A stretch of 64,000 bases of DNA, taken from positions 1-64,000 of the forward strand of contig ONAJ01000028.1 of NCBI GenBank assembly GCA_900315775.1, in the 5' to 3' direction. The DNA comes from an uncultured Prevotella sp. Lineage in GTDB: Bacteria > Bacteroidota > Bacteroidia > Bacteroidales > Bacteroidaceae. The notes under the pieces were generated by a model, which saw only the letters and a list, made by a program, of their open reading frames with translations, had not been told where the DNA came from and did not search any database. The first letter of the stretch is position 1. The number at the start of each line of letters is the position of its first letter. The translations under genes and the position numbers were made by a program. Positions 28,240-39,000 of the stretch are shown in pieces.

Positions 28240-29313
28240 TCAATTCTCCTTGTACCACTCATAAAGCCTGTGAATACCTTCGTCAATTTCTACTTTGTGG
28301 TGCCAGCCAAGTCGGTGTAGTTTGGTGACGTCGGTAAGTTTGCGTGGTGTGCCGTCGGGTTTCGATGTGTCCCAGCAGAGTTCGCCCTTGAAGTCTATCT
28401 CACGGATAATCTTCTCGGCAGCCTCACGTATGGTGACCTCCTTGCCTGTGCCGACGTTGATATGACAGTTGCGCACCTCTTTGTCGGCAGGGTCGTAGGT
28501 GTCTTTGAAGTCAACGTTAAGAAGTACGTGGACGCTGGCGTCTGCCATTTCCTCGCTCCACAGGAATTCGCGCATAGGACTTCCCGTTCCCCACAGCGTC
28601 ACGCGCTGGGGTTCTATGCCGTACTTTGCCAACACAGCGAGTATCTCGTCGCTGCTGTTTGCTCCACTGATGCCTTCTACGGGACGCATGTTAAGGTCTT
28701 TGCGCACCTCGTCCCAGAGGTTCTCGTTAAGACACTTCGCCAGGTGAATCTTACGGATCATTGCCGGCAGCACATGGGAGTTCTCAAGGTGGAAATTATC
28801 GTTAGGACCATAGAGGTTGGTAGGCATTACAGCTATGTAGTTGCAGCCGTACTGCAGACTGAAGCTCTCGCACATCTTGAGACCTGCAATCTTAGCGATG
28901 GCATAGGGCTCGTTGGTGTATTCGAGTTCCGAGGTGAGCAACGCCTCTTCCGCCATAGGCTGTGGTGCCATACGTGGATAGATACATGTGCTACCCAGGA
29001 ACAGCAGTTTCTTTACTCCGTGACGGAAGCTCTCACCAATGACGTTCTGCTGTATCTGCAGGTTCTGGTAGATGAAGTCGGCACGGTACCTTAGATTTGC
29101 CATGATGCCGCCAACATGAGCTGCGGCGAGGACTACGGCGTCGGGCTGTTCGTCGTCGAAGAACTTCTTTACTGCGACGGGGTCCATCAGGTCTAACTCT
29201 TTGTGTGTTCTTCCTACGAGGTTCTCGTATCCTCTACTCTTTAAGTTATTCCATATAGCCGACCCTACAAGTCCTCTATGGCCGGCTACAAATATCTTTG
29301 CATTCTTTTCCAT
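28240..29313 (-). CDS. fcl: GDP-L-fucose synthase
   Basis: 357 residues. It is the epimerase/reductase that turns GDP-4-keto-6-deoxymannose into GDP-L-fucose. The NADP-binding GHRGLVGSAI loop (about 11-20), the LFLGSTCIYP segment with the active Ser, and the YAIAKIAG segment with Tyr and Lys show the extended SDR fold. It starts 24 nt after gmd, and the two genes carry out consecutive steps. The gap between them is a heptamer repeat array. Confidence 0.95.
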   Translation of the reverse strand: MEKNAKIFVAGHRGLVGSAIWNNLKSRGYENLVGRTHKELDLMDPVAVKKFFDDEQPDAVVLAAAHVGGIMANLRYRADFIYQNLQIQQNVIGESFRHGVKKLLFLGSTCIYPRMAPQPMAEEALLTSELEYTNEPYAIAKIAGLKMCESFSLQYGCNYIAVMPTNLYGPNDNFHLENSHVLPAMIRKIHLAKCLNENLWDEVRKDLNMRPVEGISGANSSDEILAVLAKYGIEPQRVTLWGTGSPMREFLWSEEMADASVHVLLNVDFKDTYDPADKEVRNCHINVGTGKEVTIREAAEKIIREIDFKGELCWDTSKPDGTPRKLTDVTKLHRLGWHHKVEIDEGIHRLYEWYKEN

Positions 29314-29341
29314 TCTTCACTCTTCACTCTTCACTCTTCAC
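29314..29341. repeat. TCTTCAC heptamer array between gmd and fcl
   Basis: Four perfect 7-nt units (29314-29320, 29321-29327, 29328-29334, 29335-29341). The gmd stop codon (29340-29338) lies in the last unit, and the fcl start codon directly abuts the first. Confidence 0.9.
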
Positions 29342-30429
29342 TTCACAATTCCCTTTTCAAGATACTCTGCCAGGTTCGTGCGGATTCGGTCAGCGACGTT
29401 CTCCACCGCCACCTTCTCCATATCGTGTTTCACCATCAGTTCTACAAGTTGTTCGAAGGTTGTCTTCGTGGGGTTCCATCCCAGTTCTTTACGTGCCTTC
29501 GTGGGGTCGCCCCAGAGGTTCACCACGTCGGTAGGACGATAGAAGTCTTCGCTCACCTCGACGAGTACCTTACCGGTTTTCTTGTCGTATCCTTTCTCGT
29601 CGATTCCCTCACCGCGGAATTCCAGTTCTATGCCAGCATAGTGGAATGCCAGTTGACAGAACTCACGTACGGAGTGCTGCACACCAGTAGCTATGACGAA
29701 GTCCTCGGGAGTCTTGTTCTGCAGTATGAGCCACATACACTCCACGTAGTCCTTGGCATATCCCCAGTCGCGCAATGACGAAAGGTTTCCAAGGTACAGT
29801 TTGTCTTGTTTTCCCTGTGCTATGCGTGCTGCCGCAAGGGTTATCTTACGTGTCACGAAGGTCTCTCCGCGTCGTTCACTCTCGTGGTTAAAGAGAATTC
29901 CTGAGCAGCAGAACATATTGTATGCCTCACGATATTCTTTGACAATCCAGTAGCCATAGAGTTTTGCTACAGCATAAGGACTGTAAGGATGGAAGGGAGT
30001 TTTCTCGTTCTGCGGCACCTCCTCTACTTTTCCGTAGAGTTCCGATGTTGATGCCTGGTATATGCGACAGGTCTCTGTGAGTCCGCATAGACGCACTGCC
30101 TCGAGTACGCGCAAAACACCGACAGCATCGGTATCGGCGGTGTATTCTGGAGCGTCGAACGACACCTGCACATGACTTTGTGCCGCCAGGTTATATATCT
30201 CCGTAGGACGCACCTTCTCGATAACCTGAACCATTCCCATAGAATCGCTCATGTCGCCATAATGCAGGTGGAAGTGTGGACGTCCTTCGAGATGGGCTAT
30301 GCGTTCGCGGAAATCTACCGACGAACGACGTATTATGCCGTGAACATCGTAACCTTTATCTAATAAGAACTCTGCCAGGTACGAACCATCCTGACCTGTA
30401 ACTCCTGTGATGAGAGCAACTTTTTCCAT
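29338..30429 (-). CDS. gmd: GDP-mannose 4,6-dehydratase
   Basis: 363 residues. It makes GDP-4-keto-6-deoxy-D-mannose, the precursor of GDP-fucose. Visible are the [19 protein letters not shown] loop (about 9-23), IIRRSS, and the [16 protein letters not shown] and [13 protein letters not shown] segments carrying the catalytic Thr/Ser-Glu-Tyr-Lys set. It starts 11 nt downstream of manC. The order manC-gmd-fcl supplies fucose for surface glycans. Confidence 0.95.
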   Translation of the reverse strand: MEKVALITGVTGQDGSYLAEFLLDKGYDVHGIIRRSSVDFRERIAHLEGRPHFHLHYGDMSDSMGMVQVIEKVRPTEIYNLAAQSHVQVSFDAPEYTADTDAVGVLRVLEAVRLCGLTETCRIYQASTSELYGKVEEVPQNEKTPFHPYSPYAVAKLYGYWIVKEYREAYNMFCCSGILFNHESERRGETFVTRKITLAAARIAQGKQDKLYLGNLSSLRDWGYAKDYVECMWLILQNKTPEDFVIATGVQHSVREFCQLAFHYAGIELEFRGEGIDEKGYDKKTGKVLVEVSEDFYRPTDVVNLWGDPTKARKELGWNPTKTTFEQLVELMVKHDMEKVAVENVADRIRTNLAEYLEKGIVK

Positions 30430-30440
30430 ATCTTCTAATT

Positions 30441-31505
30441 TTATTCTTCCGAGAACAGACGGATGCGCTGTTCCTCACTAAGTTTACAAATAAGCAGTCG
30501 TCCGTCCTCTTCGGCAACGATATATCCGTCGAGTCCCTGAACCACAACCTTCTTCTGTCCCATAGCGTGAATAATACAGTCGTGTGTGTCGTACACCTTT
30601 ATATTATCGCCTATCACACTGTTGCCGTACAAGTCGTGACGTGTCTGGGTAAGCAACGAGCCCCACGTGCCGAGGTCGCTCCACCCGAAGTCGGCAGGAC
30701 AAACGAATATCTCTTCGGCATTCTCCATGATGGCGTAGTCCACAGATATGCTCTCGCACTCCGGGAACCTCTTGTCTATCTCTTCCTGCTCCTTGTCGGT
30801 GCCATACAGCGGCTGCATGCTCTCGAAGACCTTGTTTATTGCGGGCTGATAAACTCTGAAGGCATTGACAATGGTGTTAATGCTCCATATAAAGATACCG
30901 GCATTCCAGTAGTAGCTCTTGTTGCGTATATACTGCACCGCAGTCTCCTGGTCGGGTTTCTCCTTGAAGGAATCCACACGGAATATCTCCTTGTTGCGTG
31001 GGCTACTGTGAGAAAGGTCTGCCTGGATATATCCGTAGCCCGTCTCAGGACGTGTAGGTTTCATTCCTAAGGTTACTATAGCGTCGCTCTCCGATGTGAA
31101 GTCCAGACATTGTGTTACCACTCTTCTGAACTCCACCTCGTTGGTAACGACGTGGTCGCTTGGTGTCACCACCACGTTAGCCTTGGGGTTCAGCGTCTTT
31201 ATACGCCAGCTGACGTAAGCGATACACGGAGCAGTGTTTCTGCGGCAAGGTTCCTGAAGAATGTGGTTCTCAGGAATTTCCGGCAGCTGTTCGTGCACTA
31301 TGGCAGCATACTTTTTATTTGTTACCACCCAGACGTTCTCCGGATTGCATACCCCACGGAAGCGGTCCATAGTGAGTTGCAACAGTGAGCGTCCCACACC
31401 GAGTACATCGATAAACTGCTTGGGTTTTTCCTCAGTACTCATAGGCCAGAAACGACTTCCTACGCCGCCAGCCATTATTACCAAATGATTATCTTTCTTT
31501 GCCAT
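30441..31505 (-). CDS. manC: Mannose-1-phosphate guanylyltransferase
   Basis: 354 residues from the ATG at 31505; the reading back to 31631 crosses the promoter and the galM end. The nucleotidyltransferase signature [23 protein letters not shown] (cut here to its core GGVGSRFWP...KPKQF) is present near residue 10. The segments TPSDHVV and ETGYGYI are typical of GDP-mannose pyrophosphorylases. It lacks the isomerase domain of bifunctional enzymes. It supplies GDP-mannose to gmd. Confidence 0.93.
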   Translation of the reverse strand: MAKKDNHLVIMAGGVGSRFWPMSTEEKPKQFIDVLGVGRSLLQLTMDRFRGVCNPENVWVVTNKKYAAIVHEQLPEIPENHILQEPCRRNTAPCIAYVSWRIKTLNPKANVVVTPSDHVVTNEVEFRRVVTQCLDFTSESDAIVTLGMKPTRPETGYGYIQADLSHSSPRNKEIFRVDSFKEKPDQETAVQYIRNKSYYWNAGIFIWSINTIVNAFRVYQPAINKVFESMQPLYGTDKEQEEIDKRFPECESISVDYAIMENAEEIFVCPADFGWSDLGTWGSLLTQTRHDLYGNSVIGDNIKVYDTHDCIIHAMGQKKVVVQGLDGYIVAEEDGRLLICKLSEEQRIRLFSEE

Positions 31506-31523
31506 ATTTTTCCCTTTTAAGTG

Positions 31524-31554
31524 CAAAGGTACGATTAAGCGAAGAGAATACAAA
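31524..31554 (-). promoter_or_regulatory. manC-gmd-fcl promoter
   Basis: On the minus strand TTTG (31554-31551), 19 nt, TACCTTTG (31531-31524). The spacer contains CTTCGCTTAATCG, nearly the same as in the promoter at 58531 and as a copy at the galM 3' end. Confidence 0.85.
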
Positions 31555-31596
31555 ATAAATATTAATTTATTTTTATTCTTGAGCGAAAGTACCTTA

Positions 31597-32709
31597 TTAA
31601 AAGGTACGATTAAGCGAGACTTTAAACTCAAACTCCGTCCTTGACCTAAACACCTCTCCTGGTCTCAACGTTGTGGAGGGGAAATTCGGAATGTTTGGCG
31701 AGTCGGCGAAGTGCATTGTCTCGAAACATATTGCGGAGCGTCGCGGATAGGCTATGCCACCCTTACCCTTCATGTTTCCTTTCAGTCCGTTGCCCGCATA
31801 CACGTGTAGCGCGGGTTCCTTAGTATATACTGTCATCCTTATCCCGCTCTCGCTGTCTTCAATCCACGCCACAGGTGCCCTACCCTTCTTTCCATCTACG
31901 GCGAAACTATGGTCGTAGCCTCCAGTGACCTTCAGCTGTACGTCGTCAGCGTCTATCCTCTCGCCAATAACCCTTGGTGTGCGGAAGTCAAAGGGAGTGC
32001 CGTCAACCTTGAGGAATTTGCCGTTGAGGTTCTTCGCGTTGTCGAACGTAGCTATGGAGTCACTTGCTATCCACATCGTTTCGTTGGTAATCTCCTTGTC
32101 GTGATGTCCCGACAGATTAAAGAACGAGTGATTCGTCAGGTTCAGCACCGTAGCCTTTGTCGTCGTTGCCTCGTAGTCTATTGTTAGTCGGTTGTCCTTC
32201 GTCAGCCGGTATATCAACGTCACCGTCAGCTCACCAGGAAATCCGTTCTCGCCGTCTGCCGACACATAGCGCAGCTTCACCATAGAACGTTTCTTCTTCA
32301 CTACCGTCCACACCTTGTCGGCAAAGCCCGGATAGCCGCCGTGCGACGTCACCCCTTTGCCGTTCTGCTGCAGCTGGTAGGTCTGTCCGTCCAACGTGAA
32401 CTGCGAGTGGTTTATGCGTCCCACGTAGCGTCCCACCGTGGCTCCGTAGTTCTGTTTCATGCGTCGGTAGTCGCCAACGTTGTCAAAGCCCAGCACCACG
32501 TCCTTGCCGCCAAATACCAGCGACACCAGTCGTGCTCCGTAGTTTGTCACACACGCCTCCATGCCCTTGCCATTAGTGAGTACATACAGGGCTGTCCGGC
32601 GTCCGTCAATCACGGAGTCAAAACGCTCTGTCTCCACACCCGATACTGTCCTCTTTCCGAATGTCGCTGTTGCTATCAGCATCAGCAATATCGTCACAAT
32701 TTGTTTCAT
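31597..32709 (-). CDS. galM: Aldose 1-epimerase (mutarotase), exported
   Basis: 370 residues. It interconverts alpha and beta anomers of hexoses. A signal peptide (MKQIVTILLMLIATATFG) suggests a periplasmic location. The NYGARLVSLVF, GRYVGRINHSQF, LTNHSFFNLSGH and ALHVYAGNGLKG segments match GalM; the histidines and a C-terminal Glu (CFETMHFADSPN) are in place. The last residues (SLNRTF) are encoded by a copy of the motif found in the manC promoter. Confidence 0.93.
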   Translation of the reverse strand: MKQIVTILLMLIATATFGKRTVSGVETERFDSVIDGRRTALYVLTNGKGMEACVTNYGARLVSLVFGGKDVVLGFDNVGDYRRMKQNYGATVGRYVGRINHSQFTLDGQTYQLQQNGKGVTSHGGYPGFADKVWTVVKKKRSMVKLRYVSADGENGFPGELTVTLIYRLTKDNRLTIDYEATTTKATVLNLTNHSFFNLSGHHDKEITNETMWIASDSIATFDNAKNLNGKFLKVDGTPFDFRTPRVIGERIDADDVQLKVTGGYDHSFAVDGKKGRAPVAWIEDSESGIRMTVYTKEPALHVYAGNGLKGNMKGKGGIAYPRRSAICFETMHFADSPNIPNFPSTTLRPGEVFRSRTEFEFKVSLNRTF

Positions 32710-32806
32710 GTCTCTTTCGTTTGTTTGTGCAAAAATACATATTTTTGTAAGAAATCATACGATAATTTAAAAAAACATCGTACTTTTGCGATAAGATTTA
32801 CAAAAG

Positions 32807-35482
32807 ATGAAAAAGAAACTACTAACCCTTATCCTCGCATTCTGCGTATTATCGCTGCCGCTATGGGCTGTCGTGAGCAGACATTCACTGACAAGTACAC
32901 TGAAGGATTTATGTACTGAGTTGTTGACAACATTCCAGCAGCGCACAGAGACGCAGAAACAATTCAACGACGAATATAAATGGCAGCACCAACGGATGAT
33001 TAACGTCATCAAGGAGTCAAACGAACTGTCTATTCTGCTCTATACTCAGGAGCAGGAAATGACCTTCGACCTGGCATACGCTCTGAAGAAGGTGACGGCG
33101 GAATATAACGACTTCAGCAATGACCGCAGACCATATGACCGCATCGTGGGGAAACTGAACTACGAGATAGACCGCTACGCACGACTTATAGAGGCGCTGC
33201 GCAGATTGCCGCCGATGATTCAGGAGATTGAAGAGGATATACTCCCCGACAGTCTGTCGTACCGTAACGACTCGCTGGACCTGCACCTGCTATCTACCGA
33301 CTCCTCGCTGGAGAAAGAGGTTATCAGCATTGCCGTCAGCAACAGCAAGCACGACACTCCTTTCATACTCGACAAGGAGGGACAGCAGTACCGCGACTCG
33401 TGCATCCACATTATCTCTGAACTGCTGAAGATGAATGCCGACAACCGCGCCAAGGTTATCGCTGACAGCACACACTACGAGGAGGCTTCGCTGCGCATAA
33501 AAGAGACTCGCGACTATGCTGAAAAATGCTATCGCGACCTGGAGAGATATGTATTCATTGACGGACAGACACCGTTTCTCGACATCATGGCTGACTTCGA
33601 CCAGTACTGGAGCAGAACCAAAGCTGATATACGTGCCCAGTACGGATTCAAGGAACTTGCCGTAGAATTGGATAATGCGCCTAATGACGACATTCACGCA
33701 GGAGAGGAAAGCAAGTCTTTCGCATATTTCTCAAGCAAGAGTGAAAACGCAATGCTGGCTATTCTCTGTTTCATGCAGATTTTCTTCCTCGCACTGTTGT
33801 GGTTGGTGGTCTTCATCATCCTGCGCCTGCTGTGTCGCTTCACAAGACTTAAGAAGTACGTGCCGAAGAATAAACGCACCATAATATCTATACTGATAGG
33901 TACTATAGCGTACTTTATCATGTTCGCATTCGCATGGGGCGGCGACGAATATATGCAGTTGGGTGTAAAACACGTCAACACCTTCTTGTGGCTGCTCATA
34001 GCCATCACCGGTTCACTGCTGCTACGCGTAAAGCCCGAGCAGTTCCGTGAAGGCTTCCTGCTCTACTCCGCCACCTTTATGATTGTGCTGGTAATCATCG
34101 CCTGTCGCATCAGTTTCATACCCGACAAGTTCATGGTGATGCTCTTCCCGCCTATACTGTTGCTTGGCTCACTATGGCAGCTGTTCTTCTGCGTCAGGGA
34201 ACACAGCAAGGTTATGGCTGTTGACCGCAACTTGGGCTGGGTGTCGCTGACAATATATCTGGGTGCCTTCGTATGCTCATTCTTTGGCTACACCTTCGTG
34301 GCGCTACTCATCCTGGTATGGTGGTACTTCCTCCAGGCGCTGTGGCTCTCTGTGGTATGTGCCATCTACCTGCTGAACCGCTTCAAGGAGCGCTGGCTCA
34401 ACAAACGCATTGATGCTATGCGCGAAAGAATAACCTACGTGTCGGGAGAAGACCGCGAGTCGCTACTCTTCGGAGCTACGTGGTTCTACGACCTCATCCG
34501 TCAGGTAGTAATACCGGCGGTAGTGCTTATCTCTATGCCGCTGTGCGTCAGTCTGTCGCTGAGCATCTTCGACTTCGACGACCTGTACGTGAAGTTCTAC
34601 GAGAACCCCTTCATTCATCTTTACGACAAGAGCGACATCATGACGCTACGCATCTCCGTGGAGAGTATCGTCAACCTTCTCATACTCTACTACGTTATGA
34701 GATACCTCAGCAGAGCAATCCACGCCATCTGGCAATACGGTCGCTATGCCGCCTTCATGCGTAAACACAACCGCACAACCATACGCGTCAACGAGATAAA
34801 CCTCTCACTGGGCAACAGCATTATCAGCGCACTGATATGGATAGGCTACGCCGCGATAGTAATCCACGTATGGAGGATTCCTACCGGCTCTTTAGGTCTT
34901 GTGGCAGGAGGTCTGTCGGCAGGTATCGGTCTCGCCATGAAAGATACCATCAACAACTTCCTCTACGGCATTCAGCTTATGGGAGGACGTCTGCGCGTAG
35001 GCGACTGGATAGAGTGCGACGGTGTACGCGGTAAGGTTAGCACCATCAATTACCAATGTGTACAGGTAGAGACCATAGAAGGCACTGAGATGTCGTTCCT
35101 CAACTCGTCACTCTTCGGCAAGAACTTCAACAACCTCACACGCAACAACTCATACGAACTCACCATCATCACCGTCGGCGTGGCTTACGGCACTGAGGTG
35201 CAACAGGTACGTAACGTGCTGGTAAGAGCTATGCAGAAGATGCGTACCAAGGACCTCTACGGCAGAGAAATCGTAGATCCGAAATATGGTTTCAACGTTG
35301 TAGTGGGTAACATGAGCGACAGCGCCGTTGACATTAACGTGAAGCAGTACGTGCTGGTAGCAGAACGCATAGCTTACGTCGATCGCGCCAAGGAAGTAAT
35401 CTACGCAGCCCTCAACGACGCCGGCATAACCATCGCCTTCCCGCAGTGCGACGTCCACCTCGTTCCGCCGACGGAACAGTAA
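32807..35482 (+). CDS. Large MscS-family mechanosensitive channel
   Basis: 891 residues. A signal peptide is followed by a long periplasmic helical region (about 25-290) and several membrane helices (from about 305 on: MLAILCFMQIFFLALLWLVV and more). The C-terminal MscS core has the pore helix SLGLVAGGLSAGIGLAMKDT and the beta domain RVGDWIECDGVRGKV. The layout resembles the large MscK/MscM-type channels that release solutes during osmotic shock. A -7-like TACTTTTG lies about 20 nt upstream of the ATG. The 3' end is followed by a strong terminator. Confidence 0.92.
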   Translation: MKKKLLTLILAFCVLSLPLWAVVSRHSLTSTLKDLCTELLTTFQQRTETQKQFNDEYKWQHQRMINVIKESNELSILLYTQEQEMTFDLAYALKKVTAEYNDFSNDRRPYDRIVGKLNYEIDRYARLIEALRRLPPMIQEIEEDILPDSLSYRNDSLDLHLLSTDSSLEKEVISIAVSNSKHDTPFILDKEGQQYRDSCIHIISELLKMNADNRAKVIADSTHYEEASLRIKETRDYAEKCYRDLERYVFIDGQTPFLDIMADFDQYWSRTKADIRAQYGFKELAVELDNAPNDDIHAGEESKSFAYFSSKSENAMLAILCFMQIFFLALLWLVVFIILRLLCRFTRLKKYVPKNKRTIISILIGTIAYFIMFAFAWGGDEYMQLGVKHVNTFLWLLIAITGSLLLRVKPEQFREGFLLYSATFMIVLVIIACRISFIPDKFMVMLFPPILLLGSLWQLFFCVREHSKVMAVDRNLGWVSLTIYLGAFVCSFFGYTFVALLILVWWYFLQALWLSVVCAIYLLNRFKERWLNKRIDAMRERITYVSGEDRESLLFGATWFYDLIRQVVIPAVVLISMPLCVSLSLSIFDFDDLYVKFYENPFIHLYDKSDIMTLRISVESIVNLLILYYVMRYLSRAIHAIWQYGRYAAFMRKHNRTTIRVNEINLSLGNSIISALIWIGYAAIVIHVWRIPTGSLGLVAGGLSAGIGLAMKDTINNFLYGIQLMGGRLRVGDWIECDGVRGKVSTINYQCVQVETIEGTEMSFLNSSLFGKNFNNLTRNNSYELTIITVGVAYGTEVQQVRNVLVRAMQKMRTKDLYGREIVDPKYGFNVVVGNMSDSAVDINVKQYVLVAERIAYVDRAKEVIYAALNDAGITIAFPQCDVHLVPPTEQ

Positions 35483-35491
35483 GAAATCTAC

Positions 35492-35535
35492 CTGCACTTC
35501 CTACACCATACGGTGTAGGGAGTGCAGCAATTTTT
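35492..35535 (+). terminator. Terminator after MscS-family gene
   Basis: CTGCACTTCCTACACC / GGTGTAGGGAGTGCAG with loop ATAC (two mismatched positions at most), followed by a T run. Confidence 0.9.
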
Positions 35536-35680
35536 GTTTATTATAGTGATTTTACTGTACTTGTGATTTTGACGTGTAAGGGTGTAAGGGTGTTAAACCC
35601 CTGTGTTTATCGGGGATAGAGCACCACGGGGATAGAGCACCACACCCCAGGGTGTGAGGGTGTGGTGAGGGTGTGGTAAA

Positions 35681-35709
35681 GCCTCCCCTGCCCCCTCCAA
35701 AGGGAGGGG
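35681..35709. repeat. C/G-rich hairpin repeat, copy 2
   Basis: GCCTCCCCTG followed by CCCCCTCC-aaa-GGGAGGGG. Same layout as the copies at 6205 and 54071. Confidence 0.8.
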
Positions 35710-35739
35710 ATGATACTCACAAACCTGTAGTTTTACAGA

Positions 35740-35822
35740 AAATTCTCTAGAAAATTTGTTGTAAAAGCGTGGGTTTTGTTGGATTAAAGAATAGGTTTGT
35801 CGGAAAATTCTCTAGAGAATTT
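35740..35822. repeat. Pair of 18-nt palindromes
   Basis: AAATTCTCTAGAAAATTT (35740-35757, one imperfect pair) and AAATTCTCTAGAGAATTT (35805-35822, perfect) are 47 nt apart. They could be binding sites or ends of a small inserted element. Confidence 0.7.
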
Positions 35823-35970
35823 CCTTACATCACAACACCCTTGCAACACCCTAACACCCTGGGGTGTTGCGCTTAAAGCCTTTATCCATCGGACTTTGCA
35901 CACCCTACACCCTCAGATGTGAAATTCCCGGTATAACGTAGTTTCTTCTTGCCCCTTGCTCATAGCCACT

Positions 35971-36006
35971 AAAAGAGGATGTGCCTATTCTGACACACCC
36001 TCTTTT
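35971..36006 (-). terminator. Terminator of the fimbrial locus
   Basis: AAAAGAGGaTGTG / CACAcCCTCTTTT hairpin immediately after the stop of the giant protein's C-terminal part. T runs on both sides make it usable in either direction. Confidence 0.85.
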
Positions 36007-36007
36007 G

Positions 36008-39000
36008 TTATTTCTTTATGAACTTGTGTCCGTTTAGTATATAAATGCCTGCAGCCAAGGTAGTGCGCCATGAGCCGTCCTGCACTTGCTGTTCGGTAGC
36101 CACCTTACGTCCTGAGAGGTCGTAGATGCATCCGTCACCAGCTATGGTCTGTCTGCTTCCGTCAGGCAGAAGCTCCTGTTCCTCCTCTTCGTCACCGAAG
36201 ATGATAGGTACGAATATCGGCGCTTCCATCTCCATCTCGCGCGCACCTGGTGCAGCAGCAACTCTATAGTAAATCTTGTTGTGAAGCACATAGAGGTTGT
36301 TGCGCTTCCAGAGGGCCTCCAAGGGATCTGCCTCCTTATTGGGCGTAGCGTTGATGTAGAAGCCCACACCTTTGTTGTCAAACGTGGGCAGAGGTGCTGT
36401 GATACCGCCGCTGGTAACATAGTCGCCGTCCTTATCCACATCGCTGGTCATCGGCAGTCCGAGGGTATAGACGTCGCGTGCAGGGTTCGATGCCTCCAAC
36501 TTCTTCTCCAAATAAGAGCCAGTGAAAACACAATCTATCGAAGGCGAAGGAGCTGTGGTGGGCAACGTCAGCGATAAGCTCTCGCTATCGTCATTAGTTC
36601 GGATAATGACAGGAGTGCCTGCTGGCACGAACTTACCTTCACCATATGTAGTCTCAGCTATTGTCTTCTCTGGAACGGGAACCGGGTTAACACCCTCGTT
36701 ATACCACTTCTTGCTGGTGTATGCATAATATGTCTTAGCACTAGAACCAGTACCAGCATCAGCAGGCAAGAGCACATCGAACGGCATATACAATGTAGAG
36801 TAGTAATACCCGTCGCCACCGTTGTTGGTCCTAATGTTCAATGGCATCTCACCATTGCCAGCGGTACCAGTCTTTTGTATGGGCTGCAAACACCACTTAG
36901 CATCGTCGGTAGGAACTTCATGCGCAAACTTCAAGTCGTAGATATTAGACGTCTGGTCGAAGTTAAAATATTTTCGAGTTGCAGGAGTCAACTCATCAAC
37001 TATCAAGAAGGTTGCACCACCTATATCTATTAATGTAAATGTGGTACCGGTTTCTGTTGTCATCTTGTTACCCAACACATTCAGTCCCTGTGTACTCATG
37101 GTTGCAGTACTGATTGTCTTGTTTGACGTGACAGCTCCATCGAGATAGAATATCGTTGACGGATCATACTCTGTAGAATCGACAGGAATATCTCCACGAG
37201 TAGCAACAGTTTCCGTAAATCCAGAGCCCAAACCTTCTGTACCGCCAAAAGTAGTGCCCACACTCGCTCTGCTGTAGAAGTGCATGGGGATGCCGCCGCT
37301 CACAGCCGTCTTTTCCGTCTCATGCAGATAGCCGCTGGCATAGCGTACAGGATCGATGCCTGAAACGCCAGGTTGGTTGTGCAGGCGATAGTAGCCCTTG
37401 GTGAAAGGAATGATTTTGGCATCGTCATATACTACATGCTGAATGTCCATGATTGTACCTGAAGAAACCGCTGTCTCGTAAGCCGTCTTACCCGCAGCTG
37501 TCAATCCGCCTACATAGCCGGCACGCTCATAGTAAGGCGTCATCAAAGACATATCCAGTCCGAAGGTCCAGTCAGAAGGAGTGGTACTAAGTATGGTATA
37601 GTTAAGATCATCCTTTCCGTCACTATCAATATCGCCAGACGTGTCTTTTCTCTTAACATAATACTGAGTGCCAGAGTTGTTGACAACAGGATGTACACGG
37701 AAATAACCGGAATTTGGATTATCACCCGGAAGCAGTTCAAAAACCTCATTACCCGAAGTATAACTTCCAGTACCCGGTACTGCTACCACCAATTTGTTGT
37801 TTTCTGCCGCGTCTCCAGCGTATGTCATCATTTTGCTCTTGTCATCATCTGATGACGCATTGCTATTCTTAATCATATAGCGGTTGTACATCTTGAAGCC
37901 ATAGACATCACCAACAGGAGTCCACAGGTAGTCATTGGTGTATCGAGTCTCACGTCCTTCCATTGACTGCAGACCCCAAGCGTTGGTATAGTGAGCCAGA
38001 TACGGTGTTCCACCACCCGAGGTTTCGAAGGTGTACCAACACTTATCCTCAGTACTTCTCACGAAGTCCATACCATTGTTTGTCGCCAAATCCTCATTGA
38101 ACTTATAGACTATGTTGACGACAACTGTCTCGTCAATAAGATCTGCATCCGACATCAGTTTATTGAGTTTAAGACCCTTATACTTGGACTCCAAGCCCGT
38201 GAGTTTTTCTCCTGTAGATCCGTCGTATATACCTGCTATATAGAACTCGAATGTACAGTTAGGGCGATTAAATACGTTAGGCACCGTTAGGTCGTCACCA
38301 ATACTTACCGCACCAGCATCGTGGCAATAAGTATAACTGTTACCACCCCATGTCAGAGTTCTACCCAGCTGGTACTTACTACCCTCTATTGGATTTGGAT
38401 CTTCAAGGGTAGGATCGGCAATGGATTCCAAATCACGCTGAGTACTTCCATAGATTCTCTTAGTAATCTCAGCTCCACTTTCCTCTGTACGGAATGGAAT
38501 ATCCACATACTTACTATGATCCGGTACTATAGCGTGCTCTTTATCATTCTCTATTTCCTCGTTTGTACAAGTTTTGGCAATAACCAGACGGTAAATCAAG
38601 TCGTGAACGGAAAGACCGAAGATAATGAACTTCGTAGGATCTCCGGACACCATCGTCTGTCCGTATCCGCTGAGTTTGTTTGTGCCGGCCGTTTCCTGCA
38701 AGATACCGTAGTCATAGCCCGACTTCCTCAGCAGCATGAATTCTTTGGCATCAGCTGCAGCGGCAACCAATGTAGATGTTCCATTAACGTAATTACTGCT
38801 CTCTTTATGCCTAATTTTCAGAGCATACGGGTCGTTGCCTACAATATACCAGACGTTTTTCTTTAAACCGGATAGGGTTTGACTGCCTCCGTCAGAGATG
38901 GTTGGCGCATCTTCTGTTGCCGTTGACATCATATTATCATTATACCAGATGATGTTGTAAGGCAATTCGCCGTTAATGTTCATTGACACATCCACAGATT

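Larger units (their letters stand above)
35536..35970. other. Gene-free repeat-rich interval
   Basis: No ORF of note. It holds GGTGTAAGG and GGTGTGGTGAGG-type direct repeats (35580-35680), a GGGGATAGAGCACCAC duplicate (35614-35645), hairpin repeat copy 2 (35681-35709) and two copies of an 18-nt palindrome (35740-35757 and 35805-35822). Confidence 0.75.
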
